Below, one piece after another: positions 9,449 through 20,289 of a stretch of DNA of 64,000 bases (its first letter is position 1; each line of letters starts with the position of its first letter). A program made the translations under genes and the position numbers. The notes below the pieces were generated by a model that was given only the letters and a program-made list of their open reading frames with translations, ran no database searches and was not told the origin of the DNA. Origin of the DNA: Rhodococcus sp. B7740 (lineage in GTDB: Bacteria > Actinomycetota > Actinomycetes > Mycobacteriales > Mycobacteriaceae); the NCBI RefSeq assembly GCF_000954115.1, contig NZ_CP010797.1, positions 1,116,001 through 1,180,000 on the forward strand, read 5' to 3'.

Positions 9449-10521
9449 CCGTCCCCATGATCGTCGACGTCGACACCGGAATCGACGATTCTCTCGCCTT
9501 GCTGTACCTGCTGGCCAGCGAGGATGCCGAGATCCTCGGTATCGCATCCACCGCGGGCAATGTGCCGGTGAACCAGGTTGCCGCGAACAATCTCGCCTGG
9601 CTCGACCTGTGCCGCGCGGGTGATGTCGAGGTCTCGCTCGGCGCACAGGTACCGCTCGTGGCGCCGCTGATGACCACCGAGGACACCCACGGCCCGCAAG
9701 GCATCGGGTACGCGGAGCTTCCGGTGTCCACTCGGTCGCTGTCCGACCGGGACGCCACCACGATGTGGGTGGAGCTGGTTCGTTCGCGACCGAGTGAGAT
9801 CACCGGACTGGTCACCGGTCCGCTGACCAATCTCGCTCTGGCGATCCGTCGGGATCCCGAGCTACCTCGACTGCTGAAGCGACTGGTGTTGATGGGCGGC
9901 GCATTTCAGCACCAGGGCAACACGACACCGACCACCGAATGGAACATCGCCGTCGACCCCGAGGCCGCAGCGGAAGTGTTCGCGGCCTTCTCCGGACTAC
10001 CGCCGGAACGACATCCCATCGTCTGCGCGCTCGACATCACCGAGACCATCGAAATGACCCCCGATCACATCCGACGGCTGGCAGCGCGAGCTCGGAGCCT
10101 CCCGCCCGAGGTGATCTTGCCCGACGACGCGCCGGGTGTTCGATCGACGGCGTCGAACCCGATCGTGCGGCACTTCTCCGATGCGGTGCGGTTCTACATG
10201 GAATTCCATCGCGATCACGATCAGGGATTCTTGGCGCACATGCACGACCCCTTCGCGGCGGCCGTCGCACTGGATGCCGATATCGCCACCTACCGTCATG
10301 CGACCGTCGACGTCGAACTCGTCGGAACCCTCACGCGCGGAACGACGGTCGCGGACTGGCGCGGTATGTGGGGCAAGGCCCCCAATGCGGCGATCGCAAT
10401 ACACACCGATCCCGAGGCATTCTTCGATCGACTCATCGAACGCGTCGGAGCTCTTGCCGACCGGCTCTATCCCGCGCTCCCGGCCGCCGGGGCAGATTCA
10501 GGAGTCGAACGCGTCGAGTAG
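9445..10521 (+). CDS. Inosine/uridine-preferring nucleoside hydrolase family protein
   Basis: A 358-residue nucleoside N-ribohydrolase. The Ca2+-binding N-terminal motif reads IVDVDTGIDDSLAL, a slight variant of the usual DTDPGxDD. VTGPLTNLALA and MGGAFQHQGNTTPTTEWNIAVDPEAA are the other family signatures. It cleaves ribonucleosides to base and ribose for purine or pyrimidine salvage. The GTG start overlaps the osmC stop. Its 3' end overlaps the 3' end of the convergent meaB gene by 24 bases. Confidence 0.88.
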   Translation: MTVPMIVDVDTGIDDSLALLYLLASEDAEILGIASTAGNVPVNQVAANNLAWLDLCRAGDVEVSLGAQVPLVAPLMTTEDTHGPQGIGYAELPVSTRSLSDRDATTMWVELVRSRPSEITGLVTGPLTNLALAIRRDPELPRLLKRLVLMGGAFQHQGNTTPTTEWNIAVDPEAAAEVFAAFSGLPPERHPIVCALDITETIEMTPDHIRRLAARARSLPPEVILPDDAPGVRSTASNPIVRHFSDAVRFYMEFHRDHDQGFLAHMHDPFAAAVALDADIATYRHATVDVELVGTLTRGTTVADWRGMWGKAPNAAIAIHTDPEAFFDRLIERVGALADRLYPALPAAGADSGVERVE

Positions 10522-11532
10522 CTCCTGGGCGGCCAGCGCGGCCGTCAGAGAACCGTCGCGTACCCGGGCTTCGACGTCGCCGCGGATGGCCTTGACCGAT
10601 GGGTTCTGCGCCAGCCGGCGCAGCAGTTGGTCGTTGACCATCGTCCACGTCCAATCGACCTGCTGCTTGCGACGCTTCTCCGCGAATTCGCCTGCGTCAC
10701 TGAGCACTTGCCGATGGCGCAGCACGGTGTCCCAGTACTCGTCGAGTCCGGTGCCCTCGATGGCGCTCATGGTCAACACCGGGGGCTTCCAGATCGCATC
10801 GTGCGGATAGATCAGCCGCAGCGCGCCCGCCAATTCCCGCGCCGCGTTCTTCGCGTCGATCGCGTGCTTGCCGTCGGCCTTGTTGACGGCAACCAGATCG
10901 GCGAGTTCGAGAACGCCCTTCTTGATGCCCTGCAACTGATCTCCGGTACGCGCGAGCGTCAGGAACGTGAAGCAGTCGACCATGTTCGCGACCGTCACCT
11001 CGGACTGCCCGACGCCCACCGTCTCCACCAGAATGACGTCGAAGCCTGCCGCTTCGAGGAGCACGATCGTCTCCCTCGTCGCACGTGCGACACCACCCAG
11101 GGTTCCCGAGGTCGGAGACGGCCGAATGTATGCGTTCTCCTGCACCGCGAGACGCGACATCCGGGTCTTGTCACCCAGGATCGAACCACCGGTACGCGTC
11201 GACGACGGATCGACGGCGAGCACCGCGACCCGGTGCCCCTTCTCGATCAAGCGCATCCCCAGCGCGTCGATGAAGGTCGACTTGCCGACCCCCGGCACGC
11301 CGGTGATACCGACGCGATGGGAACCACCCGCATCGGGCAGAACCCGAAGAAGCAACTGCTGAGCCAGATCACGATGATCCGAGCGAGTGGACTCGACCAG
11401 CGTGATGGCACGCGCCAGCCCGGAACGCTCGTTCGCACGGACCGAATCGGCCACCGCGTCGATATCGATGGTTCGGCCTCTCGGCGACGGTGCACCGGTC
11501 GGAGAACCCGTCTTGTCGTTCGGAGAACCCAT
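10498..11532 (-). CDS. meaB: Methylmalonyl-CoA mutase-associated GTPase MeaB
   Basis: A 344-residue G3E-family GTPase that guards adenosylcobalamin loading and protects methylmalonyl-CoA mutase from inactivation. The P-loop GVPGVGKS is at residues 78-85, and VETVGVGQSE and the guanine-specificity motif NKAD follow. The first 20 residues are low complexity. The ATG lies 2 bases after the mutB stop, so it is the third gene of a mutA-mutB-meaB operon, as in M. tuberculosis. Confidence 0.95.
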   Translation of the reverse strand: MGSPNDKTGSPTGAPSPRGRTIDIDAVADSVRANERSGLARAITLVESTRSDHRDLAQQLLLRVLPDAGGSHRVGITGVPGVGKSTFIDALGMRLIEKGHRVAVLAVDPSSTRTGGSILGDKTRMSRLAVQENAYIRPSPTSGTLGGVARATRETIVLLEAAGFDVILVETVGVGQSEVTVANMVDCFTFLTLARTGDQLQGIKKGVLELADLVAVNKADGKHAIDAKNAARELAGALRLIYPHDAIWKPPVLTMSAIEGTGLDEYWDTVLRHRQVLSDAGEFAEKRRKQQVDWTWTMVNDQLLRRLAQNPSVKAIRGDVEARVRDGSLTAALAAQELLDAFDS

Positions 11533-11534
11533 AC

Positions 11535-13801
<2,267 letters not shown>

Positions 13802-13805
<4 letters not shown>

Positions 13806-15691
13806 TTCGAGGCTCCCAGGGTGTCGAGAAGTTCGGTCAGCACTGCCACGGCGTCGATCTTCGCGGTCAGAAATCCGTCGGGACGCGAGGTGCCCTCGGT
13901 GCCGGTGAAGATCTTCTCGGGGCCGGCAAGCAGCACCTGGGTGACGCCTGCGGCCCGCAATGCATCCACGGCAGTGGCGGCCTCGTCGGCGTACCGCTTG
14001 TCGGTTCCGCACACCACCGCTATCCGAGCTCCGGACGTCTCTACCGATCCGGCGATTCCGTCGACGGTCAGGGGGCCGGGATCGACGGCCTCGATTCCGC
14101 CCGACGCCAGCAGGTTCGACGCGAACGTCGTTCGGACATTGTGTTCGGCGACGCTGCCCAGCGGCACCAGGAGCACCGTCGGGCGCGAATCGTGCTCGGC
14201 CAGATAGGCATCCGACCGGTCTCGCAGCGACTCGAATGCCCGGCCGTACCGATACACCGTTGTCGAGCCCTGCGGCGCGGTTCGTTCGGGATCGAGCGGA
14301 GCCTCGGCCAGGTTGGGAAATTCGTTGACGCCCGTCAGCGGGGTGACTCGGTGAGCGATGTCGGAATCGCGTTCGGCGCGGGTGTTCTCGATCGCAGTCA
14401 TCAGCGAACCGTCGTCGACGGCGGCGCGGAAACCTCCGGACGTTTCGATGGTCTGGAAGAACTCCCAGGCCTTCGCCGCGACCGCTGTCGTCAGCTCCTC
14501 GATGTACCAGGACCCGGCACCGGGATCCAGGACCCGTCCGAGATGCGCTTCTTCGAGCAGCAGCAGCTGGGTGTTTCGGGCGATACGGGCCGCGAACGTC
14601 TTCGACACCCCGGCTGCGCCGCCGGCGAGTGCCGCATCGAACGGGAGCACGGTCACCGAATCGGCACCGCCCACTCCCGCTCCGAACGAGGCCAGCGTGG
14701 TCCGCAGCATGTTCACCCACGGATCCCGCTGCGACATCATCGCTTCCGAGGTCACCGCATGCTGAGGAGCGTCACCGGCGTCGGGGGCTCCGCACACCTG
14801 CGCGATGCGCGCCCACAGCGTGCGAGCGGCCCGGAACTTGGCGATGGTCTGGAACTGGTCGTCGGTGGCGGAGAACCGGAACTCGATCTGTCGCAGGGCA
14901 TCGGCGATGCCGATACCGGCATCGGTCATGGACCGGAGGTACTCGAGCCCTGCGGCGATCGCCGCACCGAGCTCCTGTGCGTCGCTGCCACCGAGATTGT
15001 GGAACACGGTGCCGTCGACCGTGATCGCACGAATCGTCTCGGCACGACCGATCGACTTGCGAGCCAGCTCGAGCGCCTCGGTCATCTCGATCGACTCGGT
15101 TCCGCTCAACCCGGCTGTGAGAGTGGACACGCCCAGCCGGATGTCGACTGCGGCGCGCTCGTCGATATCGGCGGAGTCGAGCACCTCGAACACCGCCGCT
15201 GCCGCTGCGGACACGTCCCCGCGCGCATCGATCGTCAGCGGTGCGAGCTCGAGAAACACCCCACGCAGAACCTCCGGCAGAGCGGTCGGGTCGACGCCAC
15301 CGTTGCCGACCGTCAACCACAGGGCGCTGGTGCCGTTGGAGAGCGAATCGAGAATCTGGGTGTTCGCAGTCGCCGCGTCGTCGGCACCGTCGCCCCGGAC
15401 CGAGCCGTGGCGGGTGCACACCTTCCAGCCCGCGTTGACGTCGCGGTGGGGGTCGCGTCCCCGCAGGTAGGGGAACTGCCCGGGCAGCGGACCTTCCGGT
15501 CGTTCGTCGAAGGCGGTGTACAACGGGGACACGGTGATCCCGTCGTACGTCGTGGAATCGAGTAGGTGTTCGGCATCGGCCGGCAGATCGGACACCTCGA
15601 CCCGACGCGATTTGGCCAGGACACCTGCCACTGCCTTCTGCCAGGCCGCATGAGCGCTGCGTGCGGCATCTTCGTGCGACGCGATGGACAC
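13802..15691 (-). CDS. mutA: Methylmalonyl-CoA mutase small subunit
   Basis: A 629-residue partner of MutB in the heterodimeric mutase. It shares the barrel fold ([25 protein letters not shown]) and a degenerate B12-like C-terminal domain that lacks the DxHxxG cobalt ligand, as expected for the non-catalytic subunit. The GTG start has a GGGAG Shine-Dalgarno about 10 bases upstream. It is the first gene of the operon, transcribed from the palindrome-containing region at 15766-15788. Confidence 0.94.
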
Positions 15692-15765
15692 GTGTGCTGC
15701 TCCCTCGGTTCGGCCGGGTAGTCCTTCGCCCGACGTGAAGTGATGCTAACCCCACCGAGTTGCAC

Positions 15766-15788
15766 ATTATCGTGAGGATCACCTCACG
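15766..15788 (-). promoter_or_regulatory. mutA promoter -10 box abutting a perfect inverted repeat
   Basis: The minus strand has GATAAT at 15766-15771. Immediately upstream lies CGTGAGG-ATCA-CCTCACG (15771-15788), a perfect inverted repeat with 7-bp arms in the -10/-35 interval. No good -35 is seen, which is common for regulated promoters. The placement suggests an operator controlling mutA-mutB-meaB and possibly the divergent TVP38 gene. Confidence 0.5.
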
Positions 15789-15861
15789 TTCGATCGTGCA
15801 GCGCGGCTCTCGGACTCGGGAGGCGACGAGGTGTCGTCTCACGCCGGTACGCTGGCCTCTC

Positions 15862-16578
15862 GTGACCCGGCACCTGCGTGACGTTCGACTGATCGCGCTG
15901 CTGGCGGTGATTGCCGTCTTCGCTCTGGTAGCGGTGTTCGCACCCCATCCGAGTGTCGAACAGATTCGTGATTGGGGTGCGTCCGTCGGTCCGGCATTCC
16001 CGCTCGTGTTCTTCGGTGTGCACGCGATCGTGACCGTGGCGCCTGTCCCGAGAACGCTGTTCACGCTCAGTGCAGGAGTGTTGTTCGGGCCCCTGACCGG
16101 TCTGGCGGTCACCATCGGCGCGTCGACCGTCAGTGCGATGCTGGCGCTGCTGTTGGTCCGTGCCATCGGTCGCGACGCCGTGGCAGCGCGGATGTCGCAC
16201 TCGGCTCTCGATTCGGTGGACGAGAGTCTGCGTCGACGAGGATGGCTGGCCGTCGGCTCCCTGCGCCTGATCGCGCCGGTGCCGTTCTCGTTGGTGAACT
16301 ACGCGTGTGGGGTGTCGGCGGTTCGGCTCGTCCCGTTCGCCCTGGCGACGGCCGTCGGGATGCTGCCGGGCACGCTCGGAATCGTCGTGATCGGCGGAGC
16401 GATCGGAGGCGAGACACATCCGGCGCTGCTGGTGTTGTCTGCGGTCTGTATCGCGATCGGTCTGAGTGGGCTGGTGGTGGATTGGCGGCTCTCGCGAGGT
16501 TCGCGATCCGTGCCGGCGCCTGCGGGCGGTCGACAGGCCGGGAACCTTGATTCCGACGAATCAAGCCTTGAAGCTTGA
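15862..16578 (+). CDS. TVP38/TMEM64 (DedA-like, VTT domain) membrane protein
   Basis: A 238-residue integral membrane protein with about six hydrophobic segments. The SNARE-associated/VTT domain signature is seen in FFGVHAIVTVAPVPRTLFTLSAGVLFGPLTG and the following GSLRLIAPVPFSLVNYACGVS. Relatives are thought to act as lipid scramblases or transporters. The frame is open to 15760, but the GTG at 15862 is preferred: TACGCT (15848-15853) ends 8 bases before it and the protein then begins directly before the first membrane helix. It is divergent from mutA, as is the gene pair Rv1491c/mutA. Confidence 0.85.
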   Translation: MTRHLRDVRLIALLAVIAVFALVAVFAPHPSVEQIRDWGASVGPAFPLVFFGVHAIVTVAPVPRTLFTLSAGVLFGPLTGLAVTIGASTVSAMLALLLVRAIGRDAVAARMSHSALDSVDESLRRRGWLAVGSLRLIAPVPFSLVNYACGVSAVRLVPFALATAVGMLPGTLGIVVIGGAIGGETHPALLVLSAVCIAIGLSGLVVDWRLSRGSRSVPAPAGGRQAGNLDSDESSLEA

Positions 16579-16603
16579 CTGGACCACATCAACGATCTAG
16601 CCT
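16575..16603 (+). promoter_or_regulatory. Consensus-spaced leaderless promoter of the SatD-like gene
   Basis: TTGACT (16575-16580), exactly 17 bases, then TAGCCT (16598-16603). The ATG begins 6 bases later at 16610, so the transcript should start on or next to the A of the start codon. The -35 box overlaps the stop codon of the upstream membrane-protein gene. Confidence 0.65.
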
Positions 16604-16609
16604 TGTCCG

Positions 16610-17209
16610 ATGTTCGTGCTGACCGTGGACCAACGCCGCAGTAGACGCGATATCGATCGCGTGCCCGAACTGCTCGAACGCTATCGCGACCACGAACTGA
16701 TCCGGCCCTTCGAGCGCACCGCAGGAGACGAAGTGCAAGCCGTCTGCGAGGACGCCGCTACCGTCGTCTCGATCGCTCTCGAACTGGTCGCCACCCCGCA
16801 CTGGAGCGTCGGCATCGGCATCGGTTCCGTCGAACTCCCGCTACCCGAGACGACACGCGCCGGACGCGGACCGGCATTCGAAGCAGCCAGAGACGCCGTG
16901 ACCCGAGCCAAGAACGCCCCGGCTGCGCTCGCCGTCAGCGGTCCCGACGACGCTGCCGCCGAGGACGCGGAGACGGCATCGACCCTGGTTGCGCTGCTCG
17001 TGATCAGACGATCGGACCAGGGGCGAGAAGCGGTGGAACTCATGGCCCGCGGGTTCTCGCAAACCGAGGCGGCCGAACGGTTGAAGATCAGCAAACAAGC
17101 CATGTCGCAACGACTCTCGGTAGCCGGCTGGCACGTCGAGAACGCAGGTCGCACCCTGGCGACTCGACTGCTCGACACCGCGAACACGACGGGAAACCAC
17201 AGGCCATGA
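16610..17209 (+). CDS. SatD-like protein with C-terminal helix-turn-helix
   Basis: A 199-residue protein. The N-terminal region (MFVLTVDQRRSRRDIDRV, FERTAGDEVQAV) resembles the SatD family, of unknown biochemical role. The C-terminal 65 residues carry a helix-turn-helix (MARGFSQTEAAERLKISKQAMSQRL), so it may sense something with the first domain and bind DNA with the second. The ATG is set by a consensus leaderless promoter. The stop overlaps the start of the membrane-protein gene (ATGA). The family assignment is moderate; the HTH is clear. Confidence 0.65.
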   Translation: MFVLTVDQRRSRRDIDRVPELLERYRDHELIRPFERTAGDEVQAVCEDAATVVSIALELVATPHWSVGIGIGSVELPLPETTRAGRGPAFEAARDAVTRAKNAPAALAVSGPDDAAAEDAETASTLVALLVIRRSDQGREAVELMARGFSQTEAAERLKISKQAMSQRLSVAGWHVENAGRTLATRLLDTANTTGNHRP

Positions 17210-17715
17210 TCGTTGCCACCCTGGTGCTACTGGCACTGACCGCAATTGCCGCCATCGTCCCCACCGGCACCGGGATTCGCCGATGGCTGCCCACCGTCGC
17301 CGCGTCGAGTCTCCTCGTGGCAGCGGCAGTCCTGGCCACGGTGGCCGGACCGGCCTACGGTCTCGGCCATGCCGTCGGAATCGTCCTGAGCGTCGTCGCA
17401 GCAGCCCTGGGTGGAACGGCGGCGGTACCCACCGTGTTTCGCATCGCACGACGACGCAGCGACTCGACCGGAGACGATCCGGTCGAGCCGCTGCGTGGTG
17501 GCCTGACCATAGGCGTCCTCGAACGCGTGGCCGTCGCCGTGTCGATTCTCGCCGGATGGCCGGAGGGCATCGCGATCGTGCTGGCAGTCAAGGGGCTCGC
17601 GCGCTATCCAGAACTGCGCGAATCCCATGCCTCCGAACAATTCATCATCGGCACCTTCGCCAGCGTCCTGTGGGCTCTGGCCGCTGCCGGGGTCGGCACG
17701 GCCCTGATCAGCTGA
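17206..17715 (+). CDS. Small multi-pass membrane protein of unknown function
   Basis: A 169-residue protein with about five hydrophobic segments, starting with MIVATLVLLALTAIAAIV and ending FASVLWALAAAGVGTALIS. An Arg-rich cytosolic loop (FRIARRRSD) divides the halves. I do not recognise the family. Its translation is coupled to the SatD-like HTH gene by a 4-base overlap, so the two probably form a functional pair. Confidence 0.75.
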   Translation: MIVATLVLLALTAIAAIVPTGTGIRRWLPTVAASSLLVAAAVLATVAGPAYGLGHAVGIVLSVVAAALGGTAAVPTVFRIARRRSDSTGDDPVEPLRGGLTIGVLERVAVAVSILAGWPEGIAIVLAVKGLARYPELRESHASEQFIIGTFASVLWALAAAGVGTALIS

Positions 17716-17725
17716 TCAGGGCCGT
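17698..17725. terminator. Perfect 28-bp palindrome between convergent genes
   Basis: The 28 bases are fully self-complementary with no loop; the first arm spans the end of the membrane-protein gene and its stop, and the last base is 4 bases from the stop of the convergent SPFH gene. It lacks a T-tract but can act as a bidirectional terminator. Confidence 0.65.
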
Positions 17726-17728
17726 CCC

Positions 17729-18913
17729 TCAACGCTGTTCCGGCTCCGCCTCCGGCGACGCCGCCAGGGCACCGACGTCGAACCCCTTCGACAGCTCGGG
17801 CGCGGACGCCAGCGACGTGTCGACCGGCTTGCGCGCCACCGCTTCTGCAGCCTTGACCGCCTCGGCGACCGCCGGATCGGTCTTGGTCTCGAACCATTCG
17901 GCAACCTCGTCCGAATCGTCCTCCGGCTTGGGCTCGTTGCCGGCCGACTCGTTGGGCTCGTACCGGAACACACCGTCTTCGCCGGGCGCACCGAGTGTCT
18001 TGGCGAACCCCTTGAGGGCGTCACCGAAATCGCTCGGGATCATCCACACCTTGTTCGCATCGCCCTGAGCCATCTGCGGCAGCGTCTGCATGTACTGGTA
18101 GGCGAGCAACTCGGGCGTCGGCTTCCCTGCCTTGATGGCACCGAACACCTTCTCGATCGCCTTGGCCTGACCCTGAGCTTCGAGGTACTTCGCGGCGCGG
18201 TCACCCTGCGCCCGCAGGATGCGGGACTGGCGCTCGCCCTCGGCGGTGAGGATGGCTGCCTGCTTGCCGCCCTCGGCCGCGAGAATCCGGCTCTGCTTGT
18301 CTCCCTCGGCCGTCTTGATCGCCGATTCGCGATGGCCTTCGGCGGTGAGGATGGTCGCTCGCTTCTCGCGATCGGCCTTCATCTGCTTCTCCATCGACTC
18401 CTGGATCGAGGGCGGCGGGTCGATGCTCTTGAGCTCGACTCGGGCCACGCGCAGGCCCCAACGGCCGGTGGCCTCGTCCAGTACGACCCGCAGCTGCCCG
18501 TTGATCGAATCACGCGAGGTGAGAGTTTCCTCCAGTGTCATTCCACCGACGACGTTGCGCAGAGTGGTGGTGGTCAACTGCTCGACACCGACGATGTAGT
18601 TGTTGATCTCGTACACGGCCGATTGCGGGTTGGTGACCTGGAAGTAGACGACGGTGTCGATGGACACGGTCAGGTTGTCCTTGGTGATCACCGGCTGCGG
18701 CGGAAACGACACGACTCGCTCACGCAGGTCGACCTTGGCGCGGATGCGGTCGACGAACGGCACGAGAAACGTGAGCTGACCGGACACGGTGCGCGTGTAG
18801 CGGCCGAGCCGCTCGATCACGGCGGCCTCGGCCTGCGGGACGATCGAGATGGACTTGGCCATCAACACCGCGACGAATGCGACGATGACAGCCAGTGCGA
18901 TGAGTGCTTCCAC
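17729..18913 (-). CDS. SPFH/Band 7 (stomatin/QmcA-like) membrane protein
   Basis: A 394-residue membrane-anchored protein. It has one N-terminal transmembrane helix (ALIALAVIVAFVAVLMA), then the SPFH domain (IVPQAEAAVIERLGRY..., TTLRNVVGGMTLEETLTSRDSIN). A helical stretch follows with repeated TAEG/AAEG/RAQG units about 11 residues apart (near 185-245), then an acidic C-terminal tail. SPFH proteins form ring-shaped oligomers organising membrane domains or proteases. The gene lies 4 bases after nfeD, the usual partner, matching Rv1488/Rv1487. The GTG start has an AAGGGA ribosome-binding site. Confidence 0.92.
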   Translation of the reverse strand: MEALIALAVIVAFVAVLMAKSISIVPQAEAAVIERLGRYTRTVSGQLTFLVPFVDRIRAKVDLRERVVSFPPQPVITKDNLTVSIDTVVYFQVTNPQSAVYEINNYIVGVEQLTTTTLRNVVGGMTLEETLTSRDSINGQLRVVLDEATGRWGLRVARVELKSIDPPPSIQESMEKQMKADREKRATILTAEGHRESAIKTAEGDKQSRILAAEGGKQAAILTAEGERQSRILRAQGDRAAKYLEAQGQAKAIEKVFGAIKAGKPTPELLAYQYMQTLPQMAQGDANKVWMIPSDFGDALKGFAKTLGAPGEDGVFRYEPNESAGNEPKPEDDSDEVAEWFETKTDPAVAEAVKAAEAVARKPVDTSLASAPELSKGFDVGALAASPEAEPEQR

Positions 18914-18917
18914 GTGG

Positions 18918-19358
18918 CTACGGTCCCTTCCATACGACGGCGGTTGCGCCGTCTATTTCCATCACGGTCACGGTGGTACCCGGGGCATAGACCTCGGTCT
19001 CGTCGAGTGGACGAGCGGTCCACACCTCCCCACCGAGCTTGATCTGGCCTTCGTGGGCAGTGACCTGTTCGAGAACGATCGCACTCTTGCCGGTGAGCGC
19101 AGCCATCCCCATCGGGGTTTCGGGCGGAGTCGCGAAGCGACGCAACAGTATCGGTCTCAGACCGAGCACCAATGCCAGCGACAGGACGCCGAAGACGATC
19201 GCATCGGCCCACACCGGGAAGTCGGTCAGAGCCGATACGCCCGCGGTGCCGAGCGCGCCGCCGGCGATCATCAGAAGAAAGAAGTCGCCCGTCAGTGCCT
19301 CGGCACCGGCGAGAACCACTGCCGCTATGAGCCAAATGATCGCTGCCACAGCCTCCAT
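18918..19358 (-). CDS. NfeD family membrane protein
   Basis: A 146-residue protein. Transmembrane helices occupy roughly residues 1-75, followed by a short OB-fold NfeD domain (MAALTGKSAIVLEQVTAHEGQIKLGGEVWTARPL, VTVMEIDGATAVV). It lacks the N-terminal ClpP-like protease domain of long NfeD proteins. It is the usual companion of SPFH proteins and lies directly upstream in the same operon. Confidence 0.9.
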   Translation of the reverse strand: MEAVAAIIWLIAAVVLAGAEALTGDFFLLMIAGGALGTAGVSALTDFPVWADAIVFGVLSLALVLGLRPILLRRFATPPETPMGMAALTGKSAIVLEQVTAHEGQIKLGGEVWTARPLDETEVYAPGTTVTVMEIDGATAVVWKGP

Positions 19359-19403
19359 CCAAGCACGAATCGGACAATTGCCGGTGCGTTGCTGGACACA
19401 GCC

Positions 19404-20222
19404 CTACTCGGTGACGAAGTCGACCAATTGCTCGACGGCTCCGATCAACGGTGCTTCGAGATCACGGAAGCTAGACACCGACGAGTACACCCGACGCCAC
19501 CCCTCCCGCGGATTGCCCCACCCCAACTCTCGACAGATTCCGGTTTTCCAATCCTCACCCCGCGGGATCTTCGGCCAAGCGTCGATGCCGACAGCAGCGG
19601 GCTTGACCGCCTCCCAGACGTCGATGAACGGATGACCGGTGACCAGAACGTGTTCGCCCAGCGACCTCGTCAACTTCGACTCCTTGGAACCGGTCACCAA
19701 GTGGTCCACCAGAACTCCCACACGGCGGCCCGGGCCGGGACCGAATTCCGCCAACCGCTCCCCCAGATTGTCCAGACCTTCCAGATGCTCGACGACCACG
19801 CCCTCCACCCGAAGATCGTGTCCCCACACACTTTCCACCAGGGCCGCGTCGTGCACGCCCTCGACCCAGATGCGACTGGCGCGGGCGGTGCGCGCGCGCA
19901 GGCCCTCGACCTTGGTCGAACCGGATGCGGAGCGCGTCGGTGCCGCCGCAGCCGCCGCAGGCTTGGGCCGAACCAGGGTGACCCGACGTCCGTCGATCAG
20001 GAACGCCGCCTCGCGCAGGGCGAACAGCCGCGTCGTGCGGGCACCGTCCTCGAGCCGGACGAAATCTCCGTCGTAGGTGCGCTCGAAGCCGACCACGGCA
20101 CCGCAGTACCCGGTGCCGGCATCTTCGACGACCAATCCGCGCTCGGCCGACACCTCCGGTGCCGGAACCTTGCGCATGCGACTGTGCCCTCTGAGAATGT
20201 CTCCGCCGTACATGTCGTTCAC
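19404..20222 (-). CDS. DUF3097 domain-containing protein
   Basis: A 272-residue actinobacteria-specific protein of unknown function. RKVPAPEVSAERGLVVEDAGTGYCG and VWVEGVHD-like GVHDAALVESVWGHDLRVEGVVVEHLEG are family hallmarks; the latter region resembles a Toprim-like nuclease/topoisomerase fold. The start is uncertain: GTG 20222 is chosen because TAGCGT (20231-20236, minus strand) ends 8 bases before it, while ATG 20213 lies three codons in. A longer open frame to 20375 would overlap the divergent gene. Confidence 0.8.
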   Translation of the reverse strand: MNDMYGGDILRGHSRMRKVPAPEVSAERGLVVEDAGTGYCGAVVGFERTYDGDFVRLEDGARTTRLFALREAAFLIDGRRVTLVRPKPAAAAAAPTRSASGSTKVEGLRARTARASRIWVEGVHDAALVESVWGHDLRVEGVVVEHLEGLDNLGERLAEFGPGPGRRVGVLVDHLVTGSKESKLTRSLGEHVLVTGHPFIDVWEAVKPAAVGIDAWPKIPRGEDWKTGICRELGWGNPREGWRRVYSSVSSFRDLEAPLIGAVEQLVDFVTE

Positions 20223-20289
20223 GGCGACCAACGCTAGCGACACCGGCGTCCCGAGCACGGTTCGCCACGCCGACCTATGCTCGTGAGTC

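Noticed and set aside
13806..14720. N-terminal extension of mutB inside mutA
   Set aside because: Family similarity starts at the GTG at 13805, which overlaps the mutA stop; the extension is Arg-rich shadow sequence.
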